Positions 12,544-24,900 of a stretch of 64,000 nucleotides of DNA are shown in pieces. Location of the stretch: the NCBI GenBank assembly GCA_019671135.1, contig JAHRHY010000016.1, positions 864,501-928,500 on the forward strand, read 5' to 3'. Origin of the DNA: Linnemannia hyalina. Lineage: Eukaryota > Mortierellomycota > Mortierellomycetes > Mortierellales > Mortierellaceae. Every line of letters begins with the position of its first letter. Positions within the stretch are counted from its first letter, which is position 1. A program made the position numbers and the translations under genes. A model generated the notes under the pieces. The model did no database searches. It was not told where the DNA came from and worked only from the letters and a program-made list of their open reading frames with translations.

Positions 12544-13863
12544 CTATGTAGTGCTCCGGCTTCTGTCCTCTGCAATGGCCTGGGGATTACGCGCGCTCGA
12601 CTGCATGGCAGCATAGTCTCCCTTCTCCTCAATGCCCGCCGTCATGTTGTTACTCTGATATCCATCCCCACTAGCAGTACCACCACCGACGCTAGTCGTC
12701 ATCGATCGAGGCTGTGGCGTTCGAGGGGATGACGATCCCACTACAGCAGAGGCAGATCCCGGTGCTGCTGCTCCCCCCAAAAGTGGCTGCGGATACCCCA
12801 TGGAAGGTGAAGACGATGCCACAACATGGCCTGCCAAAGGTGAGCTGCCAACTCCGTACGTCTGCTGTTGAAATGGCTGGCGTTGTTGCTGGCCGGAATA
12901 ATATTGCCCCGCCTGAGGAGAGTCGTAGTAGGGATCATGCTGGTCAAAGTGATCCTGCTGGCCTCCATACGGTACATGGCCACCATATCCATCGTATCCA
13001 TCATAGCCCTCGTACCCTCCATATCCCTGGTGGGCGTGCTGCTGTTGTTGCTGCTGCTGTTGTTGTGCGTATCCATAGGGCTCATATCCACCATCATCGG
13101 CCACCGTGGCCCCTCCAGGAAGGGCGCTGGATCCTTTCAACATGCCCATCTCTAGATGAGTCGAAGGTCTTGCGGCCGGAGAATTACTACCCATGGACCC
13201 TGGCCGAGGCTTTCCACTCGCATTCGCCGCCGTTCCTAACTCCCCTCCACCATGACCACCACCACCAAGTCCTAAAGCCGGAAACTGGTCTTGTCCCTGT
13301 CCACTCTGGTCCAACAGAATATCTAAGCGACGCTTCCGTGCCTTGCTCTTTTTACGATAGCGCATAACAAACACGGCGACCAAGAAAGCGAGCACCAAGA
13401 CGGCAGCCACTCCGCCGATGATAGGTCCAAGCACGGATTTGGACGACCCAGGCGAGTTTGAGCCGTTGACGCCCGTAGGGGTGCTGCCACCGTTGCTGTT
13501 GTTATTACTACCACCTCCATGAACGTCTGATGGGTTTGTGCTACCATCTCCTCCTCCTCCGCCTCCTCCTCCGCCAGAAGTCCTTGTAGGCTTGTTGGTG
13601 GCTTTAGGCGGTGATCGTCCGCCTCCACTTGTGGCCGGATCTGACGTAGGTTCAGAAGATGGTGGGTTGGGCTCGTTCGAGGTGGTAGAAGGAGGAGGGG
13701 GATTAGTGGTTGTGGGTGGTGCTGGTTCCTGCGTTGTAGCTGGAGGATTTGCTGTTGATGGGGGAGGTGGAGGAGGGTCGGTTGTTACTGGTGGTTGAGT
13801 AGTGGCTGGAGGAGGAGGAGGGGCTTCAGTTGGGGGCCCAGCCTGGGTTGGAACTGAGGCCAT
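12544..13863 (-). CDS. Pro/Thr-rich single-pass membrane protein, uncharacterised
   Basis: An intronless 439-residue protein. Residues 1-135 are rich in Pro, Thr, Ser and Gly and look like a rigid, O-glycosylated stalk. A single transmembrane helix follows (about 143-168, VLGPIIGGVAAVLVLAFLVAVF), then a basic stop-transfer RYRKKSKARKRR and a 260-residue cytoplasmic tail rich in Gly, Tyr and Gln (a poly-Gln run and YGGYEGYDGYDGYG-type repeats). This layout resembles fungal cell-wall stress sensors and mucin-like receptors, but there is no WSC cysteine domain and no visible N-terminal signal peptide. It may be a type III protein or may lack an unrecognised 5' exon. ATG 13863 was chosen for its good context (gacaATGG). 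The function is inferred only from composition. Confidence 0.75.
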   Translation of the reverse strand: MASVPTQAGPPTEAPPPPPATTQPPVTTDPPPPPPSTANPPATTQEPAPPTTTNPPPPSTTSNEPNPPSSEPTSDPATSGGGRSPPKATNKPTRTSGGGGGGGGGDGSTNPSDVHGGGSNNNSNGGSTPTGVNGSNSPGSSKSVLGPIIGGVAAVLVLAFLVAVFVMRYRKKSKARKRRLDILLDQSGQGQDQFPALGLGGGGHGGGELGTAANASGKPRPGSMGSNSPAARPSTHLEMGMLKGSSALPGGATVADDGGYEPYGYAQQQQQQQQQHAHQGYGGYEGYDGYDGYGGHVPYGGQQDHFDQHDPYYDSPQAGQYYSGQQQRQPFQQQTYGVGSSPLAGHVVASSSPSMGYPQPLLGGAAAPGSASAVVGSSSPRTPQPRSMTTSVGGGTASGDGYQSNNMTAGIEEKGDYAAMQSSARNPQAIAEDRSRSTT

Positions 13864-15085
13864 TGTCAATGAATATTATTGCTTGAGGTTTAAAAGAAGA
13901 GATGGGAGAGTGGGAGATAGTGAAGGAAAGGCTTGGGTTGATAAGAGGAAGGAAGGAAGTAATGAAGGAAAAAGAAAGGAAAAAGTAAGGAAAGAAGAAA
14001 GAAACCAAGGAAAAGGGAAGGAGGAGCTAAGAAAAGGGACGAGGAAAAGGGATGCCATGATGGACCGATACTCGTGGATGGATGTGGTGTTGTGTAGTGC
14101 GGTTGTGCGTTGTGCGTTGTGCGTGTGGACTTTGAAGGATCGGAAGAATTGAAGAAGGGGGATGATTGTTGTAGAACATGATAGTCATAACTTTTACTGT
14201 CTCTCCTTCCTGTAGTAAAAATACTTTCGCTCTCTCTTTTTGAAACGCTGCAACGACACGCCTCCTTTGTCGCAGTTGCTCCCGCATGCATCTAGCATTG
14301 ACAGTTTGACACGACAATTTTTTCTCTTTTTCTTTATGTCGCCCGAATGTATTTTCGTCTTTGGATGTAGCATGGTTGACTATTCAGAGCGATAACCATT
14401 CCAGGTTCACGAAAAAAATGATACAAATACACCATTGAGGACATATGAGGATTACGTGTAAATTGACTTTATTTTATTATTGTTCGTTGATATGTTGGAG
14501 GGCAATTGGTGAAGGGACCTGGAGCACAGAAGGGTAAAAAAGAAAAAAAGTATTAGATCTTGATTTTTTTTTTTTCTTTGGCCGATCGGTGAGAATCGAG
14601 TTTAAGAGCAGTAGTCAGAACTTCTTAGAGATGTATACGGGTCATTGGATGGTTGATCCTTGTATAGTTATTTAGATTATCATCATTCGTGAAATGGCAA
14701 GGGTGGGTAGAGTGAGTAGAGGGAGTGAGTGAATGAGTAGGGATCAGATCAACTTACATTGTGAAGTGCAGGAAGAGGCAGGAGGTGGAAGACGAGAGTG
14801 AGGAGAGAAAGAGAGAGAAGAAAAGGCCTAGAAACCTCTTTTAACAGGCAAATAATAGAAGGAAAAAAAAAAAAAAAAAAAAAAAAAAAGAGTCGATGTA
14901 TCGGTTTGTGATCTGATCGCATGCGCTGCGATCTGATTAACCCTGCAGTGGTCTCTCTCTCGCTCTATTGGGCTTCGACTCCTTGTTCCTCTGCTTCTTT
15001 TTCTTCTTTTCCTTGTTCACATACATACACTTATTCAAACACATACACACATATAGACACATATACAGACACACGAATTGAGACA
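13864..15085. other. Divergent intergenic region, 1.2 kb
   Basis: Lies between the start codons of the minus-strand membrane protein and the plus-strand CIA1 gene. It contains purine-rich low complexity (13900-14050), a 28-base A run (about 14862-14889) and a CT/ACAC-rich leader just before CIA1. No coding signal stands out beyond low-complexity ORFs. Confidence 0.5.
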
Positions 15086-16855
15086 ATGCCTCACCTGGAA
15101 CAGCTCGCCGAACTCACCGGTCAGTTCACTTTGCTCATTCATCAACACTGGCACTCCCCCATCCCTTCTTTATTGCCTCGGCCGACTCGCTCAACATAAC
15201 ACAACATAACACAACACAACACAACACAACACAACACTACTCAACACAACACTACTCAACACAACACTACTCAACACAGTGCAGAAACACGCAACGTACA
15301 CAAAGGCAATGACCCCATACTTACCCTCATTTTGTGGTACCTCATATTTTATTCATAGGCCACGAGGACCGTGTCTGGTGCGCAACCTGGCACCCAACAA
15401 AACCGATCCTTGCCACATGCTCAGGAGACAAGACTGTCAGGATCTGGCAGGCAACAAACGCACAGGACCCATCCAAGTGGCAATGCACCAATGTGCTCGA
15501 GGGAGGACACAAACGCACCATCCGCAGTGTTGCCTGGTCTCCGGACGGTCGGCAGCTCGCCACAGGATCCTTTGACGCCACGACCGGCATCTGGGAACGG
15601 GACGAGGATGAAAGCGGAGGTAAATACATTACTCTTCTCTGATCTGTCGCCTTTCTCTCTTTCTCTGATATGAGAAAGTTGTTGTATGTTAGCCTTTTAA
15701 CGACTGCGGACATGTTCGGGAGAAGCGGAAAAAATGGATAAGAATGTTCATATGAACGAACACAAACGCGGGAAAAAAAATTGAACATGATTGTGATTGT
15801 TTGTGCCTTAGTGACTAATCCACGATCTCATATTTCATATATTTCAAACCTTTTTTTTTTTTCTCCGTCCTCTTTCTTCTTTGCAAAGATTACGAATGTG
15901 TCGCGACGCTGGAGGGACATGAAAACGAGACAAAGTCAATAGCCTGGTCCAAGAGCGGGGCCTTGCTTGCAACCTGCTCTCGTGACAAGAGTGTCTGGAT
16001 CTGGGAAGTCGAGGAGGACAACGATTTTGAGTGTCTAAGCGTCCTGCAGGAGCACACCCAGGATGTCAAGATGGTCGCCTGGCATCCCACAGAAGAAGTA
16101 TGTTTATATATTCTGCCACAGCAGACACATGATACTTGTCGTCCGGAACGCCTTATCTCTCCCTCTTGATCTCTATCATTTCTTCCCCCTCCTTTGTACT
16201 CTCATACTCTCAGAATGCGCTGTACAGCTTGAGACTAATCCTATTTCAATTGTGTATGTGCGTGTTGAAATAGCTCCTCGCATCGGCTAGTTACGATGAT
16301 ACGATCAAGATCTGGAAGGACGACGATGACGATTGGTATTGCTCCGACACCCTTCAAGGCCATGAATCGACAGTGTGGGCGATTGACTTTGCGCCTTCAG
16401 GAGACGAGATCGTCTCAGCATCGGCAGATCAGACACTCAAGATCTGGAAACGCTTCCCACCAGGAAACCCTCTCGGGATTGTGACCCCTCGACGTGGCGA
16501 GCCGGTCTGGAAGTGTGTGGCAACTGTTGTGGGGCAGCATGACCGCTGTATCTACTCTGTGTCGTGGTCCAAGGCACACGGCCTAATTGCATCGGCAGGA
16601 GCAGACAACACGATCCGGCTGTTTGAGACGATTGAGGCTAAACCGGAGGCAGTGGGGCGGTTGACGGCGGAGCAGCAGCGGGCGATGAATGAGCCAGGAG
16701 TGCTTGTTGAGACAGTGGCGGTGGCGGAGGTGAAGGAGGCCCATGGTACGAGTGACATTAATTCGGTTGCGTGGTACCCTAGCGAGACGCATGGCGACTG
16801 GCTTGCGTCTGGAGGCGACGATGGCTCTGTTCGCATCTGGCGCCTCGTGCAATGA
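15086..16855 (+). CDS. CIA1: Cytosolic iron-sulfur assembly protein CIA1/CIAO1 (WD40)
   Basis: Seven-bladed WD40 propeller that in this family is the docking subunit of the CIA targeting complex, handing Fe-S clusters to cytosolic and nuclear apoproteins. Exons are 15086-15119, 15359-15619, 15889-16097 and 16274-16855 (361 residues, phases closed), close to the usual 330-360. Diagnostic repeats include [85 protein letters not shown], and the last blade DINSVAWYP ending in [12 protein letters not shown]. The first intron holds an ACACAAC-type microsatellite. TAH18, another CIA-pathway component, lies about 5.4 kb upstream. Confidence 0.95.
15196..15277 (+). repeat. Microsatellite in CIA1 intron 1
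   Basis: Repeats of ACACA, changing to an ACACTACTCA 15-bp unit repeated three times, all inside the first intron of CIA1. It is probably length-variable and has no coding role. Confidence 0.8.
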
Positions 16856-17470
16856 AGGACGTATTTTTTCCTGTATGAATAACAACAACAACAACAACAA
16901 AAAGAAGAAGAACAACAGCAGCAGCAGCAGCGACGATGACAACAACGATGTTAAAGAAAAATAAAAACCATAATCCACACCGATGCCTTCACCTCATTAG
17001 AGAATATGCAGACAATGGATGTGAGCACGTGTACGTGTTTTGTCTCACTTTTTTTTTTTTTTCTCATCCTTTGATCCAACTCTTCTCCTTGTCCTCTTCT
17101 ATCTCAACTCTTTCATTTCCCACAATCATCCTCCTCTGACTCCAATCTTCTTCTTCCTCTCTCCCCTCGTCTGTCCGTTGCTTGGCCCTTCTTGCCCGTA
17201 TGTATGTGTCCTCGCGCTCGTTCTTGGTCGCGTTCGCGTTCGCGTTCGTCCTTGTCCTTCCTGTCCTTCCTTGCCCGTTCTTTTTCTCACCTTACTGCTC
17301 TTCCTCCTCTTTTTCCTTCTTCTTTTCCTTCTTCTTCTTCTTGTCGTTCTCCTTCCACCTCAGCTAGTTACTATCTCACAACCCCGTTCCTTCACCGGCC
17401 TCCTCTTCCCTTCTTCCACTCAGCTACTCCCAAGCGACACTTTCAGTCACACTCTCTGCGCCCATCCAAC
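16856..17470. promoter_or_regulatory. Gap between CIA1 and the S9 peptidase gene
   Basis: 615 bp. The first part is the CIA1 3' UTR with AAC/AAG/CAG triplet runs (16880-16935). The rest is CT-rich, the likely promoter and 5' leader of the downstream peptidase gene. No gene was recognised. Confidence 0.45.
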
Positions 17471-20400
17471 ATGGCCAAGAGAGATGATATGTCCTCCGGA
17501 CCCATCCTTTCCTCACCCTCAGCACTTAGCTCTACCTCGTCTGCTACCTCTGTCCCAGGGAACAAGCCAGCCCTGGGTTCGCCAAGGATGCGCCCCGCAA
17601 ATACTCAGCCAGCGGAGCCTTCAACACCAGTCCACCCCTTTGTATCAACCGCTGGATCCCCTTCCATCCGTCCTCTTGCCCGTACACCCTCCCTCTCTTC
17701 GCCAGGTGGACCGCGAAGCCTCATCAGTCAAATCATTAACGATAACGTCGGCACCAAAGGTAACTCGCCTACTTTTATCTGCATTACTTGTATCCACTAT
17801 GTCGCATACTGTGAGAGAGGGTGCCTGACAATAAATATACTCTTTGGCCTCTTTGTCGAAACAAGGATCCCCGTCATGGTCACCAAGAGAGAGCACATAT
17901 GAAATGCCACCCACCAAGAGCTTTCACAACAAGCTACCTCCTCTGGACGAAATGGACCTCTTCATCTCCCAGTCGGCTGACAATCTGCTGACGCTCCTCC
18001 CAGACATGACCGACAGCATCCGTCAGCTTATTGTCCACTACCCAGAGATCTACCTAGGCGTGTGGGAAAAGCTGCGATTGATCCTCGATGAAGCTGAGTA
18101 TGTGCACCAACCTTGCGGCGTATGTTTTGTGGGTGAACGTTGATGATTCCAATACAAGTTGAAAAAAACAAATCAAAGAAGGGAGGAAGGTGGGTATAAG
18201 AGAAGAAGGGTATGTGTGTGAGAGGGAGGAAGAGAGGGTATAGAAAGGGACAAGGGGAACGAAAGGGACAGATTAGGGGAAAAGGAGGAAAAGATGGCAC
18301 ACTGTTGCTGTGAGTGGGCTATTATTTGTTTTGTGTTGTTTGTTGGCTGGACAACATGAATGACACTAACAATATCCTCCTCGTTCACTCATGCGTATAC
18401 CATGCGCTGTTACCGACACACACCAACCGAAAACCAACTACCAACTAGGACACGCGACAAGCTGCATGGCAGGAATATCGAATTACCATCTCCGCCAATC
18501 TGCGAGGCGAAGCCAGAGGTCAAGATCAACATCCACGGTGACGAGGTAGTCGACAACTACGCCTGGTTAAAGGACCGCGAGAATCCAGATGGTAAAAGAA
18601 ATAGACATATACCCGCGTACACCTTTCTCTCATTATGCTATATACTGCCGGTCCAGGTTTTCTCACGCCCTGATCCTTGCATGCAACTAATATTGTCGAT
18701 CTATTCAAATATCTACCTACGTCAATTAGTGCTAAAGTACATTGAGGACGAGAACCAGTACGCGATCGCTGCTCTCCGACACACAGAGCCACTCCAGAAA
18801 CTCCTCTATAACGAATTTGTGTCGCGTTTGGATGCCGACGAAGAATCTGCCAGGGTGACCCTGCCAGATGGATGGAGCTACTACAGCAAATCTCAAGTCG
18901 GTCTCGAGTATCGATTGCACTGCCGGACACGACTGGGCATGGCTGTCGGCATGGGGGAGGAGCAGGTCTATCTGGACGAGAACGAGATTGCACAAAGCCC
19001 CGAGTTTAAGGACTCGACCTACTTCAGGGTTGGTTTCTTACGACACTCGCCTGACTGTCGCATAATCGCTTACGGCGTCGACGGCCTTGGCAACGAACAG
19101 TTCACAACGTTCTTCAAGGATCTCGAAACTGGCGATCTCCTGCCAGATAGGCTATCCAACATCTACGAGAACCTGGAATTCTCATCCTGTGGTCGCTTCA
19201 TATACTACCTGAAATTGGTACCGGAGACAGAGCGAGCCTACCGGCTGTATCGACATGTCTTGGGCACGGCTGTGGAACTGGACCAGCTGTTATACGAGGA
19301 AAAGGACGAGATGTTCTGTCTGAGCATGACAAAGTCAGGCGACGGCAAGTTCATTATGATGAACGCGGCAGCTCAAGTGACCAGCGAAACATTGTTCTTA
19401 CATGCCGACGCCGAGGACGATGCACGGCCAGGAGTCATAATGCCCAGGAAGGAAGGTGTCACCTATTCCGCTGAGTCGCATGACGGCGAGTACTTTTTCG
19501 TCCTCACGAACGAGAACTCCAAGAACAACTGGCTCTTCCGTACACCAGCTCCCAAGAGACACTCTCCGCCCGTCGACCTGGTCGCTAATAGGGAAACGGT
19601 CATTCCCCACAGGGACTTTGTGCTCATCGAGGATTTCCAAGTGCGACGGAGACATTTGGTGGTATTCGAGCGATCCAACTGCCATCAAAACGTTCGTGTC
19701 ATCGAGCTGGCTGCGCCTCAAGGCGATCATTCGGAGCACCGTCCCGAAGCACCACCCTGCTCAATCGGATTGGAGCCCGGCCCGTTCGACAAGTATCACT
19801 ATGTGTCATTTTCCGAGACGGTGTACTCCCTCTTGCCCGAGTCCATCAACGAGGAGACCTCCAATCTGAGCAAGATGACTCTGTTTGACACCAATGTCCT
19901 CCGCTTCACCTACTCGAGCTTGGTTCAACCGCGACAGGTCATTGACTACAATATGGATACATGCGAGTCCCTCACGGTCCACACGGAGCAAATCGCCGGC
20001 ACACCTATCTATGACGCGAGCAACTATGAACAGCTGCGACTTTTTTCGACAGGATTAGATGGCACTGCAGTGCCCATGTCGATTGTCTTCCGCAAGGACC
20101 TGATTGGGCAGGGCGGCAAGGGGCTCGATGCCAACCCGTGTCTGCTCTACACCTATGGCGCCTACGGAAGCTGTACCGATCCGGTTTTCTCGACGCAGCG
20201 CCTGAGTTTGCTGGATCGTGGGTTCATTTACGCAATCGCTCATGTGAGAGGTGGAAGTGATATGGGCATGGGGTGGTATGAGGAAGGCAAGCTGGACAAG
20301 AAACCAAACACGTTCTTGGATGTCATTAGCTGTGCCGAGTATCTCATCAAGGTATAGTGTGCGCTATATTGACCATGTGCCTCGTTTTTTTTTGCTTTGT

Positions 20401-21506
20401 TTTTTTTTTACTCTTCTAAATGCTTTGGCAGTTCAACGATGGCTTTGGCATTACATTAACATGTTGTCGTATAAAAATGGGTACTATAGGAAGGTTACAC
20501 TTCTGCAGAGAAGCTGGCTATTTATGGTCGCTCGGCAGGCGGTTTGATGATTGGGGCAGTGGTCAACATGCGCCCAGATCTTTTCAAGACTGCGTTGACA
20601 GAGGTGCCGTTCGTGGATGCAGTCAACACCATGCTGGATTCTTCGATCCCCTGGACAGCGTTCGAATGGGAAGAGTGGGGAAACCCCGAGAACCCCAAAA
20701 TCTACCAGATCATGAAACAGTACTGCCCATACTCGAACGTCCGTCCCCAAAAGTACCCAAACATGCTTGTTCTGGGGGGCATGAACGACCCTCGAGTGGC
20801 ATTCTTCGAGCCGCTCAAGTGGGTTGCGAAGCTGCGATCCTGTTGGCCACCCAAGAGCACTTCTTCTTCTCAATCTCCCGGTGATGGCCCGGATGGTATA
20901 GAGGAGCGAGATGACAGGATGTTGCTCTTGAGGATTGAGGAGGTTGGTCACGGTGGTTCGTCTGGGCAATACGCATACCTTGAGGATCTAGCGTTTGAGT
21001 ACGCGTTCTTGATTTCGACTCTACAAGCACCAGTTTTCAGGATTGACAAGGAAGACGAGCACAGCACTGGGCGAGTTGAGCCCCTGACGCCATCGACTAT
21101 TCGCCGCAAGAAAGGAGCCTTCACGAACGAGCTTTTGGAGGAGCTGGACAATGGACATCAGGGAGGTGGGCTAGGCATTGAGTCGGATCATCTCCAACCT
21201 TTTATATGCGTGGCGAAGCCTGGTAGCCAAATGGACCATCGACGCAACAGTACCGGCCAATGGACTGGAGCCACAGTTGCACAACAGCAACAACAGCAAC
21301 AACAGCGGCAGGGAGCAAAAGTGCGGTCTCGATTCGATGAGCTCAAGTCGTCTAAGGGATCGAGTGCGAACTACAACAGGCGGCGGTCGACGACATTGCT
21401 AGAGTTTTCGGAGAAGGGTACGAAGCAGAACGGCAAGCCTGCACCGGCGTCGCAGGGACCTCGTTCGCAGAGCAAGCTGACGGAGTGGATAGCCAACTTT
21501 TTCTAG
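17471..21506 (+). CDS. Oligopeptidase B-like S9A serine peptidase with N- and C-terminal extensions
   Basis: Prolyl-oligopeptidase family (oligopeptidase B branch), which cleaves short peptides after basic residues. Exons are 17471-17759, 17866-18097, 18449-18591, 18730-20351 and 20490-21506 (1100 residues, phases closed). The peptidase part begins near residue 185 (INIHGDEVVDNYAWLKD, NPDVLKYIEDENQYA). The catalytic triad is visible: Ser777 in GRSAGG, Asp862 in MNDPR, His916 in EVGHGGSSGQ. The first two exons add about 173 residues with a Ser/Pro-rich part and a helical part (LPPLDEMDLFISQSADNLLTLL), and are joined by a phase-matched 351-bp intron. They might instead be a separate small gene ending at 18143. 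The C-terminus extends about 165 residues past the family end with poly-Gln and basic, Ser-rich sequence. A 168-bp tandem duplication copies its last codons downstream. Confidence 0.8.
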
Positions 21507-21760
21507 AGAGCAGAAAGAGCAAAATGAAGAGGATAAGAATCAGTCATTTGCATCGGTATGAGTGTTGCTGGCTGTGCTATCTATCCTATCATGCAGAACG
21601 GCAAGCTGCCGGTGTCGCAGAGACCTCGTTTGCAGAGCAAGCCGACGGAGTGGATAGCCGACTTTTTTTAGAGAGCAGAAAGAGCAAAATGAAGAGGATG
21701 AGAATCAGTCATTTGCGTCGGTGTGAGTGCTGGCTGTGCTATCTATCCTATCATGCATGC
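21425..21760 (+). repeat. 168-bp tandem duplication across the peptidase stop codon
   Basis: Unit 1 (about 21425-21592) holds the last 27 codons or so of the peptidase, its stop and the following 3' sequence. Unit 2 (about 21593-21760) repeats it with scattered substitutions and keeps an in-register TAG. Both begin GCAGAACGGCAAGC and end CTATCCTATCATGCA. The second copy is untranslated unless there is readthrough. Confidence 0.9.
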
Positions 21761-21943
21761 TACAATGTTGCTCTGTGTTCATTAAAAATGCTTGGAAATA
21801 AAGAGCTCAAAAATGAGTAATATACGCTGCGTGGATTTAAAGGGTCCATGAAGGCTATTTACTTTTCGTCCTTTTGTTTTTCTTTTTTCCACTCACACCC
21901 ATCAACTCATCACTCACTCTCCCCCCACGACTCAGACACAACC

Positions 21944-24900
21944 ATGTCCGAGCCAAAGGTACACACGCATACATACACAGACTCCCTTTCTTTCTCTCTC
22001 TCTTTCTCTGTCTCTCTTCCTCTCTCACTGTCTCCCTTGCTCTTTCTCTTGAGACTCGATGCATTCCTGCTTTCTTGTACCTTGGCTGTCAGCTCGCTCA
22101 AAACAATCAACCTCCTGTCATGGCACTCTCTCCCTCTACAAACACACACACACACACCACTGTTTATTTTGTTTACTCACTCATTCTGCCCTTCTCTCGT
22201 TGTGATCAACAAAATGTAGACCGCCAAGCGCGATGCCTTGATGGACATTGAGAAGAAGGTCCAGAAGATCTGGGAGGACAACAAGGCCTTTGAGGTCAAT
22301 GCGCCCACCATTGAAGAACACGCCGATATCGAGACTATCCACCAGGACCATCCCAAGTTCCTGTCGACCACCGCCTACCCTTACCTGAACGGACGTCTCC
22401 ACTTGGGACACGGCTTCACCATTTCCAAGATTGAGTTTGCAACGGGATACCACCGCCTCCAGGGCAGGAGGGCTTTGTTCCCATTGGGCTGGCACTGTAC
22501 CGGTATGCCTATTAGAGTAAGTTGGTTTTGGATTTTGTTACTGTTTTAGTCAGCCCCTGAACGCGCGTATATTTGCATGGGTGTGTGTGACTATGCATGT
22601 GTGAGCATCGTACTGTCGCGTGTGGGAAAAAAAAGAAGAAAAGAAAAGAAAAGAAAAAAACGAGAGCTGACATCCTGTTTATCACCCCCCCTCGTTGTTT
22701 TAGGCCTGCGCTGACAAGTTGGCTCGTGAGATGGAGATGTTTGGCAAGGATTACATTGTCCCCGAAGGTACGTACTTTGCCGACCCTACTTATCTGGATG
22801 AACCGTCCCTCTCCTTCTATGGGCACCATATTTCTTCGCTGTCAACTAACCGTTGTATTTCCTTCCCTTCTCCTTACCGTCTGCATCTTCCCATAGAAAC
22901 CGAGGAGGCCACCCCCGAGATCGCCAACTTGAACTTGAAGGAAAACGAGCGTGTCGACCCCACAAAGATCGTCGCCAAGAAGGGCAAGGTCGCCGCCAAG
23001 AACACTGGCTTGAAGTATCAATTCCAGATCATGGAGCAGATCGGCGTTCCTCGCCAGGAGATTTACAAGTTTGCCGACCCTCATCACTGGTTGACCTACT
23101 TTCCCCCCATCGCCACCGTAAGTCGTCGTTGTATTCGCTAGGACCCACTTCGTGTTTGCTCCATCCCTTTCCTTGTATTGTTAGTCCGTCAGAGCATTCT
23201 CTAACTATAATATCTTCCTGTTTTCTTTGACAACACTCGTCACAACAAAAACAACATAACGCGCCACAATAACAGGACGACTGCAAGAAGATTGGCTACA
23301 AGATTGATTTCCGTCGCTCGTTCATCACCACCAACGCCAACCCCTTCTACGACGCCTTTATTCGCTGGCAGTTCAACAAGCTGAAGGCTTTGGACAAGGT
23401 CAAGTTCGGCGAGCGTTACACCATCTACTCGCCCAAGGACGGCCAGCCCTGCATGGATCACGATCGTCAGAGCGGAGAGGGTGTCGGACCCCAGGACTAC
23501 ACCTGCATCAAGCTCAAGGTCCTGGAGTTTTCTCCCGAGGCCCAGGTCATCGTCGCTGCCAACAAGGAGCTCCAGGGCAAGCAGATCTTCATGGTCGCTG
23601 CCACTCTCCGCCCAGAGACCATGTACGGCCAAACCAACTGCTTTGTCGGTGTCGATATCAAGTACGGAATCTACAAGACCCGCAACGCCGATGAGTTGTT
23701 CTTGATGACCGAGCGCGCTGCCCGCAACATGGCCTTCCAGAACTTGTCGCCCTCGAACGGAGAGGTCGTCAAGGTGGCCGATTTTGTCGGTTCCCAGTTG
23801 ATCGGTACTCAGGTCCAGGCCCCTCTCAGCTCATACCCCTCCGTGTACGTTTTGCCTATGGACGGTGTCCTCGCCACCAAGGGTACCGGTGTTGTCACCT
23901 CCGTCCCTTCGGATTCGCCCGATGACTACGCCGCCGTCATGGATTTGAAGAAGAAGGCCGACTACTACAAGATCAAGCCAGAGTGGATTGCCTCGTACGA
24001 GCCCATCCCCATCATCAACACCCCCGTTTACGGAAACCTCGCCGCACCCACTATCTGTGCCCAAATGAAGATCAATTCTCAGAAGGACAAGACCCAGTTG
24101 GCTTTGGCCAAAGAAGCCGTTTACAAGGATGGATTCTACAACGGAGTCATAATCATTGGTGAGCACGCCGGCAAGTCCGTCCAGGAGGCTAAGCCCTTGA
24201 TCCGTCAGATGTTGATCGACGCTAACCAGGCTGTTCCCTACAATGAGCCCGAGAACTTGGTTATGTCCCGTAGTGGCGAGGAGTGCGTTGTCGCCCTGAT
24301 GGACCAGTGGTACTTGGATTACGGTGAGACCAAGTGGCGCAAATTGGCCGAGGAGTGCTTGGCCGGCATGAACGTTTACACCGACGAGACCCGTCATGCC
24401 TTCGAGAAGAACTTGGCTTGGTTGAACCAGTGGGCCTGCGCTCGCTCGTACGGCTTGGGAACTCGCCTGCCCTGGGATCACAACTTTTTGATCGAGTCGC
24501 TCTCAGATTCGACCATCTATATGGCCTACTACACCATTGCCGCTTTGCTCCAGGGTGGTTCAATCGATGGCTCTGTTCCTGGTCCTCTGGGCATCAAAGC
24601 CGAGCAGATGACTGACCAGGCCTACGAGTACATTCTTGCCGACGGACCCCTCCCCACCGACACCGATATCCCCAAGGCCTCGCTGGACAAGTTGCGTCGC
24701 GAGTTCGAGTACTTTTACCCCTTGGATGTCCGTACCTCGGGCAAGGAGTTGATTCCCAACCACTTGACTTTTGCCATTTACAACCACGTCGCCCTTTTCC
24801 CCAAGAAGTACTGGCCCCGCAGCTTCCGCGCCAACGGACACTTGATGATGAACGGCGAGAAGATGTCCAAGTCGCTCGGAAACTTTTTGGGCCTTGCTGA

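Noticed and set aside
15196..15277. Short direct repeats as a possible CRISPR or regulatory array
   Set aside because: Simple-sequence microsatellite without unique spacers, inside an intron of a eukaryotic gene.
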